From NCBI GenBank assembly GCA_036365515.1, contig CM070874.1, positions 173,131,297 through 173,195,296 of the forward strand: a stretch of DNA of 64,000 nt, in the 5' to 3' direction. The stretch comes from Torymus aiolomorphi (lineage: Eukaryota > Arthropoda > Insecta > Hymenoptera > Torymidae). The position numbers and the translations under genes were made by a program. Positions 61,630 through 64,000 of this stretch are shown here, one piece after another (within the stretch, counting starts at the first letter, position 1; each line of letters opens with the position of its first letter). The notes beneath the pieces were generated by a model, which saw nothing but the letters and a program-made list of their open reading frames with translations, did no database searches and was not told the origin of the DNA.

Positions 61630-61631
<2 letters not shown>
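59812..61631 (+). mobile_element. DNA transposon with about 150-bp terminal inverted repeats
   Basis: Ends GGGAGCGTCCAGCAG and its complement. The inverted match extends about 150 bp inward on both sides (ggcaccg..., cgcgtaaaaggcgc, accaaggacctatatcgata). ATAT flanks both ends (59808-59811, 61632-61635), but the right side is TA microsatellite, so the 4-bp duplication is only suggestive. Near the right end a roughly 350-bp segment is duplicated (caccattggaaagagcagg at about 61123 and 61476). It carries a truncated transposase. GGG termini with a 4-bp A/T duplication would fit Sola-type elements, but the superfamily is uncertain. Confidence 0.75.
59910..60617 (+). pseudogene. truncated transposase, one in-frame stop
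   Basis: The frame reads from inside the left inverted repeat to 60383, with VIYFTDGAAQHFKNKRNFQN (an Asp in a beta-strand context), AEWHFHATAHGKNACD and ILTPQDLYKWATEYF. This order (DGA-x-x-x-(F/Y)KN, AEWHF-x-ATxHGK, C-D) is a block I associate with transposase-derived proteins repeated in arthropod genomes, but I cannot name the family safely. A TAA at 60381-60383 interrupts; the same frame continues with IPGTQLFHCIK and a lysine-rich tail to 60617. The N-terminal part is missing: the left inverted repeat runs straight into mid-protein sequence, so the element has an internal deletion. Confidence 0.65.

Positions 61632-61692
<61 letters not shown>
61632..61692. repeat. (TA)n microsatellite
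   Basis: About 60 bp of TA at the right border of the DNA transposon. Confidence 0.95.
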
Positions 61693-61699
<7 letters not shown>

Positions 61700-61704
61700 C
61701 CCCC

Positions 61705-61920
61705 CATCCGTTTATGGAGCCCATCCCTGTATATTAGTACCTACAGCCCAGAGATCCCTATGGCAAGTGACTAAAGAAATAATGGACCCTGGGGTTATAG
61801 ACTCTAGATCGGGCTCCATAAACGCCCGAGAAAAATATTTTATGGGACTCAGGCTCCATAAAACAAAACGGGCTCCATAAATATGCTCATGTGTATAAAA
61901 GGGCTCCATAAATCTGTTAA
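61705..61920. repeat. cluster of GGCTCCATAAA motifs
   Basis: The 11-mer GGCTCCATAAA occurs at about 61822, 61852, 61870 and 61902, and its complement TTTATGGAGCC at about 61711. Spacing is irregular (18-32 bp among the last four). Confidence 0.6.
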
Positions 61921-63690
61921 AACAAATGTATATATGGGTAACTTCATGTCAAGTGTTAAGCTCAAAATTTTAAAATTGCTAAAAATGGGTTTCCCTAGTT
62001 CCAAGTTGGCCCCAAAATACAACCGTAGAGTTTTAGAGCAAAATATTCAACTGTTCAAAAGTTAGAATAAATAGAAAATTTGAAAATTTTGATTTTTTTC
62101 AAAAAACATCAATTTTCATGATTTCTTAACTCAAAAATGTGAAACTTTTTGTATAGCATATTAAATGGGAAAAAGTTTTTAAATAGTAAGTAGAAAAGCT
62201 CAGAATTTTTGCAGATCGATGCCAATAATTTTACTAATTTATACGTAAGAAAACAACATTCAAAATATGCTTAGGGCGCACGCATCACTCTGGATTTCCT
62301 TCACCAAAGGATAAAAGATTTGGAAAAAATGTTACCTTTAAAATGCGACCTTGAGCAAGATGGAGAAATGTCATAGAAAAAAGTTAGTTGGAATAAAAGC
62401 TGTCAAAACGGTGAAAAAATCCTGTTTTTGGTTAATAATAGCTCATATTATGACTATAGCGGATACAACTTCAGTACTGTTCATGTTGCTTCCACAAAAT
62501 TTGGTTTTTCTGTTGCTTCTTCAACATAATATATACTACAGCTGTAAAATATAATTATAAAAAATTTCTATTGCATTAATAATATCAAACTTCTTCATGT
62601 GGCACCGTAACCTATTGCAATGATTGATCTGTCAACAAATTTATTCTCTGCTACTTATAAGCATGTAATTCTTTTTCATCACTAACTAAAGTATAAATTT
62701 AACTACTAAAAAGTATTCTTCTTGTACAAAAATCATGAATAAGTAAAATAGTTATAAGATCATGATGTAATAATAATGAAGAATTAACCTATTCTCGTAC
62801 GTGTCACCTCTCGCTTTGTTCAATATTTTTACACTAAAAATTATATAAATTCAATTAGAAACTCTAATACTTTCAGATATAATTAGCTTTAGTAATACAA
62901 GGACTGTCAACAAAAATGACTATAAATTTATAATTTAGATTATATAGTACAATCATTTACTATTACAATAACTATAGCATTGAAAAAAGTAATAGAACCT
63001 TTTTTAGCCGTTGGCTCAAATTGAATTTACTAAACACCAGCAATAAATACTAATTTAAATTGTTTATTTATACAATTTAGTAGATTTCTCATAAGTCATA
63101 TTCGACTTTTGCCATACTGAAATTTTAATCCCAGCAGTGACAAGTCCATATCATTTTATTACTAATTTGTAGCTTTATAAATGTTTAACTGTGTTTTCAG
63201 ATTAAATACCTTGAATATAAACTGTTATTTCACTTCATACTTTTCCTATTTGAATTCTTCTATTATTAGTTTCCTTCTTATAATCTCTTAATCTGAAAAA
63301 AAAACATAATCACAAAGTATCACTCAAAATTAGAAGAAAAAATTTGTTAAAATTATTAATTTTTTTTTTCAAAAGATTCTACTTATCTGAGTTGGTTCCA
63401 ATTTATTCCATTCTCAGCCAAATTTTATTTCAGTATTTTAGCGTTTTTAAGTAAATAAAACTCTAAGCAGACAGCACGACTGCTGCATGAATTTTTTTAT
63501 ACTTCCAGGAAGGAGATTCCACATAAGTTGTGGCGCATAGTCTTAGGCCATTTTTGTCGTACGATTTTAGGGTGAGTATTCAGTAATTTATGTTGCAATT
63601 TACTAGCACGCTGCAATAGTAAACACACATAAGAACGGACATTTAACCTACCCGCTGTCACCCGCATTGAGGAAAGGCCGTAACATATTG
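61921..63690. other. AT-rich intergenic region
   Basis: No convincing gene, RNA or repeat. Short ORFs show no family resemblance. Confidence 0.35.
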
Positions 63691-63840
63691 AACTTCTGCC
63701 GTGGGTCATATCATAAGTATGCGCTGACGTCGCGCTCGGTTCTCTCATTGGTTACGAGCTGCGACGACCAATGAGAGAAGGGAGCTCATGTGCTCTCTCC
63801 GCGCGCATTCGCGTCCGTTCGCGTGCAATTGCTCTTATGG
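63691..63840 (-). promoter_or_regulatory. CpG-rich segment with inverted CCAAT hairpin
   Basis: TTCTCTCATTGGT and ACCAATGAGAGAA form a perfect 13-bp inverted repeat around a 14-bp loop (63739-63778), bringing two CCAAT boxes face to face. CpG-rich runs (cgcgcgcattcgcgtccg) follow. It could be a (possibly bidirectional) promoter. A minus-strand ORF starts at 63748, inside the hairpin, and an acceptor-like ttgcag lies at about 63617. Weak evidence. Confidence 0.3.
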
Positions 63841-63883
63841 GGTATATCAATTGCTCCCTAGTAGAAATGAAAAATGAAAATAA

Positions 63884-64000
63884 CTGTAAATAACAGTTTA
63901 TAACAATTTATAAGTGTTTGATTTGAGACGTTACTAACAGTTATTTACAGTTATTTACAGTTATTTACAGTTATTAACAGTTATTACCAGTTATTAGCAG
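63884..64000. repeat. decamer tandem repeat at window edge
   Basis: Units of the form acagttattt (acagttatt(a/t)) repeat from about 63932 to the end, with looser copies from 63884. Continues beyond the window. Confidence 0.85.

Noticed and set aside
63497..63748. 83-aa minus-strand ORF near the CCAAT hairpin
   Set aside because: Could be a first exon, but no family match and the frame crosses an acceptor-like site; kept only as context for the promoter-like segment.

Overview
This is a eukaryotic, AT-rich, very repeat-dense window, most likely from an insect. The one clearly intact conserved gene (52384-52941) encodes an animal N-alpha-acetyltransferase 10 (NAA10/ARD1) that looks insect-like. 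The transposon mix (Ty1/copia, Ty3/gypsy, non-LTR, Penelope-like, DNA transposons, many foldback/MITE elements) fits an arthropod genome rich in transposons. A hymenopteran is possible, but I cannot fix the species. I see no prokaryotic operons, tRNA, rRNA or CRISPR array.

Layout. 1-2978: the 5' part of a Ty1/copia element on the minus strand (LTR, tRNA-iMet-type primer site, long leader, broken gag). 3.4-6.1 kb: a copy of a dispersed GT-core repeat, split by a solo LTR with a perfect 5-bp target duplication and by a palindromic MITE with TATA duplication. 6.1-6.9 kb: a GTGCAC-rich tandem repeat. 8.9-10.6 kb: three inverted-repeat elements side by side. 11.0-34.9 kb: four unrelated tandem arrays almost end to end. 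These have monomers of about 500 bp (trimeric higher-order repeat), about 630 bp (dimeric then trimeric higher-order repeat), 313 bp (about 36 copies, 11.4 kb) and 290 bp (4 copies with splice-signal-like junctions). A short CpG/NRF1-type promoter-like segment and a 44-bp intron-like segment sit directly before the 313-bp array.

35-41 kb: degenerate duplications, MITEs, microsatellites and a 175-bp tandem repeat. 41.27-47.49 kb: a complete-ended Ty3/gypsy element with AGTA target duplication. Its reverse transcriptase/RNase H region is missing, and a 0.5-kb palindrome sits between gag and the protease remnant; the whole element is inserted in a foldback element. 47.9-50.0 kb: a minus-strand LTR with a nested 0.6-kb palindrome. 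50.4-51.1 kb: a dead LINE reverse transcriptase. 52.4 kb: the intronless NAA10-like gene. 53.1-54.3 kb: LINE and Penelope-like (GIY-YIG) remnants. 54.4-57.5 kb: two more dispersed-repeat copies. 57.9-59.2 kb: a long LTR with its leader. 59.8-61.6 kb: a DNA transposon with about 150-bp terminal inverted repeats. 61.7-64.0 kb: a short-motif cluster, unassigned AT-rich DNA, a CCAAT-hairpin CpG segment and a decamer repeat running off the edge.

Only the NAA10-like gene is confidently functional. The most unusual signals are the cluster of four tandem arrays with local higher-order structure and the possible spliced non-coding transcription unit spanning 22.0-35.4 kb. All calls come from reading the sequence; no database search was run.
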